64,000 nt of DNA, taken from assembly GCA_963846165.1 (NCBI GenBank), contig CAWJUU010000001.1, forward strand, positions 62,001-126,000, written 5' to 3'. Position 1 is the first letter of the stretch; every line of letters begins with the position of its first letter. Of this stretch, positions 7,315 to 19,547 are shown piece by piece. Position numbers and translations under genes: made by a program. This DNA comes from WHSW01 sp963846165. Its GTDB lineage: Bacteria > Actinomycetota > Thermoleophilia > Solirubrobacterales > 70-9. Under the pieces are notes generated by a model. The model was not told the origin of the DNA. It did not search any database and worked only from the letters and a program-made list of their open reading frames with translations.

Positions 7315-8726
7315 GCCCGCGCGGCGATCCCGGGCACGCGCTTGACCCCGCGCGACTCGAAGTAGTCCCACTCCTGGTGGCCGAGCTCGGTCTCGGGCTC
7401 GTCGGCGTAGACCCACTCGCGCATGATCCGGTGCCAGTTGCGCTTCGCGCGCAGCTGGGCGAGCACGGCGATGCAGCCGGTCTCCATCCGGCGCCCCATC
7501 AGCTCCTCCGCCGGGAGGCTCTCGCGGCGCGTCAGGTCGAAGTACTCCGAGCGGGGATCGGACGCCGACTCGATGATCTTCATCACCCGCCGCGCCGAGA
7601 CCTCGTACTCGCGGTCGTCCAGATACCAGCCGCCGACTAGCATCACGTGGTCCATCAGCCGCTCCGCGTCGAGCTTCGACGGGTTCTTGACGAAGCCGAG
7701 GTCGTGCAGCGCCTCTCGCAGCGCCTCGGGGTCCTTGCGCGAGGCGGCGTCCACGGCGCGCTGCTCGAGCTGGATCTGCTCGAGGTCGAGCTTCTTCGTC
7801 ATCCCGAAGTCGAGGAAGGCGACCTTGCCGTCGTCCATCAGCAGGTAGTTGCCCGGGTGGGCGTCGGCGTTGAAGTGCTGCAGGTGGTAGATCGAGCCGA
7901 AGCAGAAGCGAAAGACGATCTCGCCGAAGCGGCTGCGCTCCTCGGCCCCGAGCTGCTTGACCTCCTCGAACTGCCTGCCCTCCACGTACTCGGTCACCAG
8001 AACGCGGCGGCGGGAGAGCCGGGTGATCACGTCCGGCACATAGATGAAGGGATGGTCGCGGTAGGCGCGGGAGAAGCTGCGCTGGTTCTGGGCCTCGTAC
8101 TCGTAGTCGAGCTCCTCCATCACCCGCTCGCGAAGCTCTTGGGCGACCGCCTTGGCGTCGAGGCCGGGCGCGATCGCCCGCGCGAGGCGAACGAGCATGC
8201 CCGCGTTGCGCATGTCAGATTCGAGCGCCTCGGCGACTCCGGGGTACTGGATCTTGACCGCGACCGCGCGGCCGTCGAGCAGCGTCGCGCGGTGGACCTG
8301 GCCGATCGAGGCGGCGGCGAACGCCTCGGGCTCGAACGAGGCGAAGTGCTCTGAGACCGGCTCTCCCCACTCTCCGTCGAGCACCTTGACGACGCTCTCG
8401 AAGGGCATCGGAGGCGCCGAGGTGCGCAGCTTGGCGAGCTCCTGCTGGTAGAGCTCGGCGTACTCGGGCGGCAGGAACTCGGTGTCGATGAACGAGGCGA
8501 GCTGGCCGATCTTCATCGCCGCGCCCTTCATCTCGCCGAGCGTGCGGACCATCTTCAGCGCGGTCTCGAGGTGACGCGCCTCGAGCTTCTCATCCCTGAC
8601 GTCCTCCGAGCGGGTGACGCCTGCGGCCCTGGTGCCCGCGTAGCGGGCCGCCTGGCTGCCGAGCGTGGTGCCGAGCTTCGCCGAGCGGCGCACGCGGCCC
8701 TGCGGGATCTTCATCTCGTCGGACAT
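7311..8726 (-). CDS. AarF/ABC1/UbiB-family atypical kinase
   Basis: A 471-residue ABC1 protein. The family-defining KxGQ motif is in AAMKIGQLASFID (about residues 70-82). The Ala-rich loop and lysine follow in AVAVKIQYPG, then ELDYEYEAQNQ with the ExD motif, DAHPGNYLLM with the catalytic loop, and VAFLDFGM as the DFG equivalent. These proteins have a protein-kinase-like fold but act as ATPases that support isoprenoid quinone synthesis or lipid handling at the membrane. No quinone genes are near. All key residues appear intact. Confidence 0.92.
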   Translation of the reverse strand: MSDEMKIPQGRVRRSAKLGTTLGSQAARYAGTRAAGVTRSEDVRDEKLEARHLETALKMVRTLGEMKGAAMKIGQLASFIDTEFLPPEYAELYQQELAKLRTSAPPMPFESVVKVLDGEWGEPVSEHFASFEPEAFAAASIGQVHRATLLDGRAVAVKIQYPGVAEALESDMRNAGMLVRLARAIAPGLDAKAVAQELRERVMEELDYEYEAQNQRSFSRAYRDHPFIYVPDVITRLSRRRVLVTEYVEGRQFEEVKQLGAEERSRFGEIVFRFCFGSIYHLQHFNADAHPGNYLLMDDGKVAFLDFGMTKKLDLEQIQLEQRAVDAASRKDPEALREALHDLGFVKNPSKLDAERLMDHVMLVGGWYLDDREYEVSARRVMKIIESASDPRSEYFDLTRRESLPAEELMGRRMETGCIAVLAQLRAKRNWHRIMREWVYADEPETELGHQEWDYFESRGVKRVPGIAARA

Positions 8727-8796
8727 CGCGCCCAGCGTAGTGGCCGGGTTGCGGGAATTCGCCGGATGCCGCCCGCGATCTATGCTCGGCGCCTCG

Positions 8797-9762
8797 ATGC
8801 CGATGCTCGACCCCGATCAACGCTGGGGGGAGGCCGGCAGGCCCGACTTCGTCGGCCTGCTGACCTTCGCGGGCCAGGCCTATACGGAGTCGGCATCCGA
8901 CCTCGCGGGCGTCGATGTGGCGATCGTCGGCGCGCCCATGGACGAGCTCGTCTCGGATCGCCCCGGAACCCGCTTCGGCCCGCGGGCGATCCGGAACGCC
9001 AGCGGTTCCGTGGGCCCGCACCTCGACGCCGGGATCGACGCCCTCGAGGTGCTCAACGTCGTCGACTACGGCGACGCCCCGGTGATCCCGGCCGATCCCG
9101 TCGCCTCGCACGCGGCGATCGAGCGCATCGTCGGCGAGGTGCTCGACGCGGGCGCGCTTCCGATCGTGCTCGGCGGCGACCACTCGATCGCCGAGCCCGA
9201 CATCCGCGCCTGCGCGCAGCGCCACGGACCGGTCGGGCTGATCCACTTCGACGCCCACACCGACACCGGCCGCGAGGTCTGGGGGGCCGAGCTCTCGCAC
9301 GGGACCCCGATGTACCGGCTGGTCGAGCAGGGCCACGTCGTCCCCGATCGGTATGCGCAGATCGGCCTGCGCGGCTACTGGCCGGGGGACGAGGAGTTCG
9401 CCTGGCAGCGCGAGCGCGGGATCACCGACCTGCGGATGCGCGCCGTTCTCGAGCGCGGGATCGCCGACGTGCTCGCCGAGGCGATCGCAGTGGTCGGGCC
9501 GGGCCCCGCCTTCGCCTCGATCGACATCGACGTCCTCGATCCGGCCTTCGCTCCCGGGACGGGCACGCCCGAGCCGGGCGGGATGACCACGGCCGACCTG
9601 CTCTGGGCGTCCCGCGAGCTCGCTACCCGGCTCGACCTCGTCGGCGCCGACGTCGTCGAGGTGATCCCGTCGGGGCTCGGCGCCCCCGACATCACCGCCC
9701 TGGCCGGCGCCCGGGTCGTCCGCGACCTGCTCACGGGCATCGCCTTGCGGCGAGCGGGCTAA
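8797..9762 (+). CDS. Agmatinase / ureohydrolase family enzyme
   Basis: About 321 residues. The manganese-binding motifs of the arginase/agmatinase family are complete: GGDHSI (about 128-133), HFDAHTDTG (about 150-158) and SIDIDVLDPAFAPGTGTPEP. The last matches agmatinase/guanidinobutyrase-type rather than arginase-type ends. Such enzymes release urea from agmatine or related guanidino compounds. The start is taken at 8797 (8803 is also possible) because a TATGCT box lies 10 bases upstream and the alignment begins soon after. Only repeat element A separates it from a second ureohydrolase. Confidence 0.9.
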   Translation: MPMLDPDQRWGEAGRPDFVGLLTFAGQAYTESASDLAGVDVAIVGAPMDELVSDRPGTRFGPRAIRNASGSVGPHLDAGIDALEVLNVVDYGDAPVIPADPVASHAAIERIVGEVLDAGALPIVLGGDHSIAEPDIRACAQRHGPVGLIHFDAHTDTGREVWGAELSHGTPMYRLVEQGHVVPDRYAQIGLRGYWPGDEEFAWQRERGITDLRMRAVLERGIADVLAEAIAVVGPGPAFASIDIDVLDPAFAPGTGTPEPGGMTTADLLWASRELATRLDLVGADVVEVIPSGLGAPDITALAGARVVRDLLTGIALRRAG

Positions 9763-9785
9763 GGGCGTCGGGGGGCGAGCGCTGC

Positions 9786-10130
9786 CGCGTTCCGCTCGGG
9801 CCGTCGCCGGGTGCGAAGCGGGGTTCGTTGTCAGTGAGGGGAGGTCGGGTGCGAGCGCAGGTCGCAAACCCCGGACTCAACCGTCCCTCGGCGTCGAGTC
9901 CGAGGTTGACATTGCAATAGAGCAACAACTCTCCTTTCGAGCTCGACCCGCGATCGAACGGCGAGTTGACGCGCTGGCCGAGGGCCCGATCGACGCCTTA
10001 TTCTCGGATAGCGAGAAGAAAGCGCCACCCACGGCCGAGGCCGACCGAAAGCGCCCGCGCCAGGCACGACTCCCTCCCTCACTGCAACCCGACCAGGCCC
10101 CGCACCCCGACCCGGCCCGAGCGGAACGCG
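9786..10130 (+). repeat. Intergenic inverted-repeat element, copy A
   Basis: A 345-bp element bounded by perfect 16-bp terminal inverted repeats (CGCGTTCCGCTCGGGC at 9786-9801 and its complement at 10115-10130). A second inner pair is built on TTG-CAGTGAGGG. Inside, CAACTC (9926-9931) can pair with GAGTTG (9963-9968), and 9992-10026 is a 35-nt hairpin with loop GATAG. Copies D (same orientation), C (same, partly deleted) and B (inverted) are in this window. It fills the gap between two convergent ureohydrolase genes. No transposase is encoded. Confidence 0.85.
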
Positions 10131-10153
10131 CCCACCTTCGTCCCGGACCCGCC

Positions 10154-11029
10154 TCAGCCCAGCAGCTCGCCCAGGAAGGCGACCACCCGACGGGTGTAGG
10201 TGCCGTCGGGGTCGCGCTCGGGCTCGAGGTCGGTGAGGCTGATGCCGACGAGCGTGTCAGCGTTGGCGAGTGGGTGGACGAGCGCTGCCAGCGAATCCCA
10301 GTCGAGGCCGTGTGGCTGCGGGTAGCTGACCGCTGGGAAGACGTCGGCGTCGAGCACGTCAAGGTCGATGTGAAGCCAGGCCGGCCAGGCCTCGAGGTGG
10401 GTCGCACTCTCGGCGGCGACCTCGGCCGCGCCGCGCTCGACGATCGTGGGGGCGTCCAGCAGCAGCACTCCGGCAGGCACCTGGTCGAGCTCGCGCGCGA
10501 CCTCGGGGTCGGAGTCCGCGGGCCGGTGGCCGAGCACCGCGACTTGGCGCGGGTTGAGCAGCGGAGGATCGTCGCCGCCCCAGACCTCGGCCAGCGCCGC
10601 CGGTGCGCGTCCGACGAGGAAGGTGAGGTCCATGTCGGCGGCCTCGCCGGTCGGCGAGCTGGTGCCGTCGTAGGCGTCGGGATGCCCGTCGACCATCCAC
10701 AGCCCCGCCTCGATCCCTGCTCGGCGCAGGCCGGCGAACACGCCCGGCAGCAGCGAGCAGTCACCGCCGACGACCAACGGGCGGTCGGGGCCCGTCGCGG
10801 TCTCGGCGATCCAGGCGGCGATCGCCCCGGTCGAGCCGACCAGGTCTGCGAACCCGATCACCCCGGTCTCGGGGTCGCGGGTGGTGTCGGCGATCCGCAC
10901 CGCCAGGTCGCCCCGGTCCTCGACCCCGGGGAGCTCACCGAGGCCCGCGGCACGCAGCGCCACCGGGGCCCTTGCCTCGCCGCGGTCGCGGCCGGACGAG
11001 TCGATCGGCGCTCCCGCGATGGCCCACAT
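10154..11029 (-). CDS. Arginase/ureohydrolase family protein
   Basis: A 291-residue ureohydrolase-fold protein with variant metal motifs: VVGGDCSLLPG in place of GGDHS, then DGHPDAYDG in place of DAHxD, then HIDLDVLDADVFPAVSYPQP. The Cys in GGDCS and Gly-His in DGHPD are as in arginase-like subgroups rather than agmatinases, and the second metal pair (DLDVLD) is intact. Substrate is uncertain: arginine, formiminoglutamate or another guanidino compound. The ATG at 11029 is chosen over an upstream start because it begins the conserved strand. It is divergent from rplY and convergent with the agmatinase. Confidence 0.8.
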   Translation of the reverse strand: MWAIAGAPIDSSGRDRGEARAPVALRAAGLGELPGVEDRGDLAVRIADTTRDPETGVIGFADLVGSTGAIAAWIAETATGPDRPLVVGGDCSLLPGVFAGLRRAGIEAGLWMVDGHPDAYDGTSSPTGEAADMDLTFLVGRAPAALAEVWGGDDPPLLNPRQVAVLGHRPADSDPEVARELDQVPAGVLLLDAPTIVERGAAEVAAESATHLEAWPAWLHIDLDVLDADVFPAVSYPQPHGLDWDSLAALVHPLANADTLVGISLTDLEPERDPDGTYTRRVVAFLGELLG

Positions 11030-11087
11030 CGCAGCGAAGATACCCGCGCGCGAACTCGACCGCGGGTTCTCTATCCTCAACCGCCGC

Positions 11088-11816
11088 ATGACCTCCGACA
11101 GGCTCACATTGAAGGCTCAGCCGCGGACCGAGTTCGGCTCGCGCACGAGCCGCCGCCTGCGCCGCCAGGGCCTCGTGCCCGGGGTCGTCTACGGCGACGG
11201 CTCCGAGGCGCGCCCGTTCCAGGTCGCGGCGCGCGATGTCCGCGACGTGCTCGTGCACGGCGCCGCCCTGTTCGACGTCGAGATCGAGGGCACGGGCACG
11301 GTGCCGGTTGTGATCAAGGAACAGCAGCGCGACCCGGTTCGCGGCCGGCTCGTCCACCTCGACCTGCACGAGGTCAAGCTCGACACCGAGATCCAGGCCG
11401 ACGTCACGATCGAGCTGCTCGGCGCCGAGGACGCGCCCGGCGTCACCGAGGGCGGCGTGCTCGAGCACGTCACCCACGAGATCACGATCTCGGCCCTGCC
11501 GACCAACATCCCCGAGTCGATTGCCGCCGACGTCTCCGGGATGGTGATCGGCGACACGCTTCAGCTCAGCGCGCTGGTCGCGCCCGAGGGCGTCGAGTTC
11601 TTCCTCGGTGAGGGCGTCGACCCCGACGAGGTCACGATCGCCACCTTGAACCCGCCGCGGGTCGAGGAGGAGCCGGAGCCCGAGCTCGAGGAGGAGGCCG
11701 AGCTGGTCGGCGAGGAGGGCGAGCTGCTCGAGGGCGAGGAAGCCCCCGCCGAGGGCGAGGGCGAGCGCGAGGACGCCGACGACTCCGGCGATTCGGGCGA
11801 CTCCGGCGAGGAGTAG
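11088..11816 (+). CDS. rplY: 50S ribosomal protein L25/general stress protein Ctc
   Basis: A 242-residue protein of the long CTC form. The N-terminal domain (MTSDRLTLKAQPRTEFGS, then RRLRRQGLVPGVVYG) binds 5S rRNA, the TL5/CTC C-terminal beta domain follows, with SALPTNIPESIAADVSGM, and the tail after about residue 190 is almost purely acidic. In the ribosome it sits at the central protuberance. It is followed by pth, the usual rplY-pth order in bacteria. The acidic tail with repeated Asp-Ser-Gly is common in high-GC actinobacteria. Confidence 0.95.
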   Translation: MTSDRLTLKAQPRTEFGSRTSRRLRRQGLVPGVVYGDGSEARPFQVAARDVRDVLVHGAALFDVEIEGTGTVPVVIKEQQRDPVRGRLVHLDLHEVKLDTEIQADVTIELLGAEDAPGVTEGGVLEHVTHEITISALPTNIPESIAADVSGMVIGDTLQLSALVAPEGVEFFLGEGVDPDEVTIATLNPPRVEEEPEPELEEEAELVGEEGELLEGEEAPAEGEGEREDADDSGDSGDSGEE

Positions 11817-11884
11817 TCCTGAGCCTTTTCCGCCGACGTCGTCGCGTCGGCGATCCCGACCGGCCCGGAGGCGAAGCCGAGGAC

Positions 11885-12469
11885 GTGGCGGGAGTTGTTC
11901 TAATCATCGGCCTCGGCAACCCCGGCCGGCGCTACGCGAGCACCCGTCACAACCTCGGCTTCGAGGTCGCTGCGGAGCTCTCGCGACGCTGGCAGCTGCC
12001 GAAGGCGAAGGAGAAGTTCCGCGGCCTGATCACCGAGGGCCGCATCCGCCCGGGTGGTCCGCGGGTGGCGATCCTGCTCCCGCAGACGTTCATGAACGAG
12101 TCCGGCGACTCGGCCGGACCGGCCCGCGGCCAGCTCCGCGTGCCGCTCGAGCACGTGATCGCCATCCAGGACGAGATCGACCTCCCGTTCGGCGAGGTTC
12201 GGGCGAAGCTCGGCGGCGGCGTCGCCGGCCACAATGGGCTCAAGAGCCTGAAGCGGGGACTCGGCGACGAAGGGTTCTGGCGCATCCGGGTAGGCGTCGG
12301 GCGCCCCGACTCGACCGACCCCGAGGTCGTCTCCTCCTACGTGCTCTCGCGCTTCTCGGAGTCCGATGACGAGGTCGCCGGGCTGGTCTCCGCCGCCGCC
12401 GACGAGACCGAGCGGCTGGTCGAGCGACTCGCCGCCCCCGACCCCGGCGACGCGAGCCCGGGCGAGTAG
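11885..12469 (+). CDS. pth: Peptidyl-tRNA hydrolase
   Basis: A 194-residue Pth that recycles peptidyl-tRNA dropped from ribosomes. The core motifs are present: IIGLGNPGRRYASTRHNLGF with the catalytic His, QTFMNESGDS, and IQDEIDLPFG with the catalytic Asp (the usual preceding His is Gln), then GGGVAGHNGLKSL. The GTG at 11885 is the conventional start. The frame stays open upstream to a CTG at 11819 that sits 5 bases after GAGGAG, adding an Arg-rich 22-residue leader, so the true start could be earlier. It lies directly after rplY, in the usual order. Confidence 0.93.
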   Translation: MAGVVLIIGLGNPGRRYASTRHNLGFEVAAELSRRWQLPKAKEKFRGLITEGRIRPGGPRVAILLPQTFMNESGDSAGPARGQLRVPLEHVIAIQDEIDLPFGEVRAKLGGGVAGHNGLKSLKRGLGDEGFWRIRVGVGRPDSTDPEVVSSYVLSRFSESDDEVAGLVSAAADETERLVERLAAPDPGDASPGE

Positions 12470-12498
12470 CCCGGTAGGTTGCCCGTTTCGGAGATCGG

Positions 12499-13224
12499 AT
12501 GGCCGACCAGCTCACCAACTACTCCGTCGCCGACGCGGTCGCGCTGCTTCAGCTCGACCGCCCCGACGCCCGCAACGCGATCAATACGCAGATGCTCGAG
12601 GAGATGCTCGGCCACCTCGCCGCGGCCCGCGACGACGACGAGGTGCGAGCGCTGGTGCTCTCCTCCTCCGACCACATGGGCCTCTCGGCCGGCGCCGACG
12701 TGCGCGAGCAGCTCGACGAGGCCGGGGCGCTGCGCCGGATGGAGCTCTTCGCGCAGCTCTACGACGAGCTGACGGGCTTTCCGAAGCCGACCGTCGCCGC
12801 GTGCCATGGCGCCTGCGTGGGCGGCGGCGCCGAGATTGCGGTTGCCTGCGACCTGCGCGTCGGCGGCTCGAACCTGCGACTGCGCTTCCCCGGCGCGGCG
12901 CTCGGGGCTCCGGTCGGCTCGGCGCGCCTGGTCACCCTCAGCGGCCTCTCGGTCGCCAAGTACCTGCTGCTGACCGCGAAGGAGGTCGACGCCGATATGG
13001 CCTACCGCTGGGGCCTGATCCACAAGGTCGTCCCGCCGCAGCGAACCGAGGAGGCGTCGCTCCAGCTCGCCGCGGCGGTCGCCGAGCATCCGCCCGAGGC
13101 GGTGGCGCGGCTGAAGCGGATGCTGCACGAGTGGGACGAGGTCGAGGGCCGTTCGCGGGTCGAGGGCGAGGGCCAGGTCGAGTGGCAGCGCTCGGGGCCC
13201 GGTCTTCCTAGCGAGTCGAGTTGA
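12499..13224 (+). CDS. Enoyl-CoA hydratase/isomerase family protein
   Basis: A 241-residue crotonase-fold protein. The substrate-binding stretch GLSAGADVREQL (about residues 55-66) and the oxyanion-hole region ACHGACVGGGAEIAVACDLR (about 95-114) are present. The usual catalytic Glu of hydratases after GAPVGS is not evident (SARLVTLSG follows), so isomerase or another crotonase reaction is possible. It is cytosolic and probably acts in fatty-acid or aromatic breakdown. Its 3' end overlaps the convergent membrane protein gene by 17 bp. Confidence 0.88.
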   Translation: MADQLTNYSVADAVALLQLDRPDARNAINTQMLEEMLGHLAAARDDDEVRALVLSSSDHMGLSAGADVREQLDEAGALRRMELFAQLYDELTGFPKPTVAACHGACVGGGAEIAVACDLRVGGSNLRLRFPGAALGAPVGSARLVTLSGLSVAKYLLLTAKEVDADMAYRWGLIHKVVPPQRTEEASLQLAAAVAEHPPEAVARLKRMLHEWDEVEGRSRVEGEGQVEWQRSGPGLPSESS

Positions 13225-15334
13225 GCTCGTCGACGACCTCGAAGAGGTCGCCGCGGGCGTAGAAGTCGACCGAGATCAGGCTTGCGGCGATGCCGCGGAG
13301 CTCCTCGCAGCGCTCGATCCGCCCCAGGAGCGCGTCGCGGCCGTTCACCTTTTCGGCGTTCGACGGTTTCGGCGCCGGAGAGCTGTCGACCCAATGGTTG
13401 ATGAGGAAGATGGGCGCGTCATCGGGGCCGCGGTTGGGCTCGCAGCTGGCGTCGAGGTTGTCGGCGCCGATCAGGGCGTCCGGGGTCTTGAACGTGTACG
13501 GCGTCTCCTGGACCAGCTCCTCGTATGCCGGGTGATACCAGGGGATATCGCCCCCGCCGGCGTCGGCTTCGGCCATCATCACCACCCTGCCTCCAGACTC
13601 GATCATCTGCTCGAGCGTCGGCCACGGCGGACCGAGCGGCCCGGTGTAGACAAAGTCGATCAGCCCCGTCTCCTCGACCGCCGCGACGACGTCCTTGGGG
13701 TCGACGTAGTCCTCGATCACGACCACCATGACCTCGTCCGGGTTCGCCGCGAGGAAGTCGCGATAGTCGCTGAACGCCGTCTTGATCGAGATCGCGCCGA
13801 GCTCGCAGAAACGGTGGCAGAGGTAGACCTCGCGCTCGCCCACCTCCTGTGAGCCGACGATCCGATCGCGGATACGAAGCGCGGCATCCAGCGACTCGGA
13901 CCCGAGCTCGTCCTCGTAGACCGCGCGCTCGGGGCCGGTCAGGTCGGAGAGATCGGTCTTGATGATCCCGCTCTCGGTCTCGACCCCGTAGTGCGCATCG
14001 ATGAACTGCGCCCTGATGCCATCGGCGAGCTGGGTCGGGAAGCCCTCGTCGTGCTGGGCGAAGAGCCAGTCAGGGTTGCTCGCCGCGGACATCGAGTTGT
14101 GGGTGCCGGCGAAGACGACCTGATCGAGCGTCTGCTCGCAGAGCGCCTCCGAGCCGTTGCAACCCTCGGTCTCGATCGTCGCCGGCTCGGCGCGGATTCC
14201 ACCGACGCCGATGAACAACACCCCGGCGCCGAGGATCGTCACCGCGACGAGCAGCGCGGCGACGAGCGGGCCGCGGCCTCGCTGAGCCTCGGCCGTCGGC
14301 TCACCCGGCTCCGCGATCGTCAGCCGCATCAACTCCCCGGCGCCCGCGTAGGCGATGTAGAGCCCGGCGAGGATCGCGATCAAAGCGACGAACGGTTGTG
14401 GGCGAACGACGATCGCGATCCCGATCACTAGCAACACGACCCCCCTCAACACGCGCATACGCCCGCTCTCGGGAACCGTGTCGAGAATCGCCCAGGCGCG
14501 ACGAAGCGGAGCCGCGATGTCCACCGGGCGCAGCAGCGAGGACGCCGCCGCCGCGATCACCGTGCCGCAGGCGGCCGCGAGCAGCAGAGCGACCGCCAGA
14601 TCGCCGAGGTAGGCGTCCCAGATGTCCCCCGCGGCATCGCGCAGCTGCGCCTCATCGGTCTGCGTGAGCACGAGCGACTCGAGCGCGCGCATCCCGACCA
14701 GGGCGACGACGGCGCCGATCGAGATCGCGATTCCGAGCGTGACCAGGATCCGGCGCCGGTCGGCAGTCACCCGTAGCGCGGCGCCGATCAGCAGGACCCC
14801 GGCCGCGAGCAGCAGCCAGGGCAACGCCCGGAACCCCTCGACCGCCTCGGCGATCGCGAGCAGAGCGTCGGGCGGCTCGGAGTCGAGGATCGGCACGTCG
14901 GCGCCGGCCGAGATCTGCTTCGCCAGCTTCGGGTTCAGCGCCGAGATCGCACCCCGGACGGTGGCGCCGATGTCGCCGAGGGTCAGCGTGACCGTGTTCT
15001 GGTCGCCGCTGAAGATCGCGCGGTGCAGATCGCGAACCGCGGCCCCGAACAGGCTCTGGAAGCCGCCGCTGCGGGCGACGCCGCCGACGACCTGCTCGAT
15101 CACCGGGCGCACGGCGGTGAGGTCGGGCTCGGCCTCGATCAGGCTGTCGGCGACCCGGCGACCGATCTCCGCCGAGACCGCTTCGCTCTCGAGCGCCGAG
15201 GTCGCGCGGGCGGCGAACTGGTCAGCGTCGAGAACCGCCCGCGAGGCGTAGCCGGCGACCAGCGCGCCGAGCAGCGCCACGGCCGCCAGGATCGCCAGCG
15301 CCGGGGCCGCAATCCCTCGCGCCCGCTCGCTCAT
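13208..15334 (-). CDS. Multi-pass membrane protein with PLC-like phosphodiesterase domain
   Basis: About 708 residues. The N-terminal half has a signal-anchor helix, a long extracytoplasmic stretch and about seven further helices. After the last helix a PLC-X-like domain begins with VFAGTHNSMSAASNPDW, the phospholipase THNS motif, then QFIDAHYGVE and VYLCHRF. This arrangement suggests an outward-facing phosphodiesterase acting on lipid head groups or another phosphodiester. The ATG at 15334 is preceded by a TAGGCT box 7 bases upstream; a GTG 6 codons earlier is the alternative. Catalytic His residues (THN, AHY) look intact. Confidence 0.8.
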   Translation of the reverse strand: MSERARGIAAPALAILAAVALLGALVAGYASRAVLDADQFAARATSALESEAVSAEIGRRVADSLIEAEPDLTAVRPVIEQVVGGVARSGGFQSLFGAAVRDLHRAIFSGDQNTVTLTLGDIGATVRGAISALNPKLAKQISAGADVPILDSEPPDALLAIAEAVEGFRALPWLLLAAGVLLIGAALRVTADRRRILVTLGIAISIGAVVALVGMRALESLVLTQTDEAQLRDAAGDIWDAYLGDLAVALLLAAACGTVIAAAASSLLRPVDIAAPLRRAWAILDTVPESGRMRVLRGVVLLVIGIAIVVRPQPFVALIAILAGLYIAYAGAGELMRLTIAEPGEPTAEAQRGRGPLVAALLVAVTILGAGVLFIGVGGIRAEPATIETEGCNGSEALCEQTLDQVVFAGTHNSMSAASNPDWLFAQHDEGFPTQLADGIRAQFIDAHYGVETESGIIKTDLSDLTGPERAVYEDELGSESLDAALRIRDRIVGSQEVGEREVYLCHRFCELGAISIKTAFSDYRDFLAANPDEVMVVVIEDYVDPKDVVAAVEETGLIDFVYTGPLGPPWPTLEQMIESGGRVVMMAEADAGGGDIPWYHPAYEELVQETPYTFKTPDALIGADNLDASCEPNRGPDDAPIFLINHWVDSSPAPKPSNAEKVNGRDALLGRIERCEELRGIAASLISVDFYARGDLFEVVDELNSTR

Positions 15335-15367
15335 CGCCCGCAGCCTATCCACGGCCGCGGGCGGCGC

Positions 15368-15686
15368 TCAGCAGCCGGTAGCGATCCGAAGCGCCTGCGC
15401 AGACCTGATGCATGCGGGCGGGGGTGAGCGTGGTGATCCGCTCGGCCAGGCAGCCGCTTGGGCACCAGCGTCGAAGCTGTCGAGCGAGAGCACGCAGGAC
15501 TTCGGCATCCCGTCGTCGCGGTCGAGAGGCGACTTCGGTGTCGGATGTCGCGCGGCGGTCTGGTCGCCGGCGCCACGAGTCAGATGTCGGTGAGTACCGG
15601 GATCGCCTCGTCGCGCGTGAGGATGCAAACCGGCCGAGGCTTGCGATTCGGACGATCGAGCCAGTACAGATCTCCCCGCGCCTCAC
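15368..15686 (-). pseudogene. MazF-type toxin remnant
   Basis: Reading from a GTG at 15686 gives VRRGEI, then after a 2-base shift YWLDRPNRKPRPVCILTRDE, then after a stop and another shift LDRDDGMPKSCVLSLDSFDA, and finally ERITTLTPARM in yet another frame. These are the successive conserved blocks of a MazF/PemK ribosome-independent mRNA interferase of about 110 residues. At least three frame changes and one internal stop make it non-functional as read. It lies directly behind a ribbon-helix-helix antitoxin, the normal operon order. Confidence 0.8.
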
Positions 15687-15962
15687 CAGGTCGTCGTCGT
15701 CCTCTTCGTCGAGCTGCCGCTGCGCACCCGCGCAGGCCGAAGTACCGTCCCACTCGAGCTCTTCCTCGGTTTGAGGCATCCGCGTGTAGGCCTCGACGAT
15801 CCTGCGGTCGATCTCCGCCTCGCGCTCGTCGTGGAGGTGTTGCTCCACCGCCTCGCGGATCAACGCCGAGCGCGAAACGCCGCGCCGCAGTGCCTCCCGG
15901 TCGAGCAGATCGACGAGCTCGTCGCTGAGCTGGACCAGTGTCTGCTTTCGCGCGATGACCAT
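15687..15962 (-). CDS. Ribbon-helix-helix antitoxin of a decayed MazEF-like pair
   Basis: About 92 codons are intact. The start MVIARKQTLVQLSDELVDLL leads into the RHH strand-helix-helix with RGVSRSALIREAVEQHL, which should bind operator DNA as a dimer; the acidic C-terminus (MPQTEEELEWDG and a run of Asp) would wrap the toxin. No stop is met before the toxin start: the antitoxin runs into the toxin frame. A TGGTGA overlapping the toxin GTG in the adjacent frame is probably the ancestral stop, so the tail has itself suffered a frameshift in the GAC-repeat. Confidence 0.65.
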
Positions 15963-16020
15963 ATGGTAACCAAATGCCTGGCTGTCGCCCGCTACCATCG
16001 CGGGTCGACTGCTCAGGTCA

Positions 16021-19468
<3,448 letters not shown>

Positions 19469-19492
19469 CCGACCTGCCTCCCCGACTGCGTT

Positions 19493-19527
19493 CGCCGAGA
19501 CCGGACGCGAAGCGGAGGATCTCGGCG
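19493..19527 (+). repeat. Hairpin between mfd and the isomerase gene
   Basis: A perfect 8-bp stem CGCCGAGA (19493-19500) / TCTCGGCG (19520-19527) with a 19-nt loop that contains GCGAAGC. The 3' half resembles the mfd hairpin repeat (GCGAAGC...TCGGCGG), so it may be a third, diverged copy. It lies 20 bases before the GTG of the next gene and just upstream of a TATGCT box, so it could also end the mfd transcript. Confidence 0.55.
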
Positions 19528-19547
19528 GTGTTTATGCTCCCCGCCTC

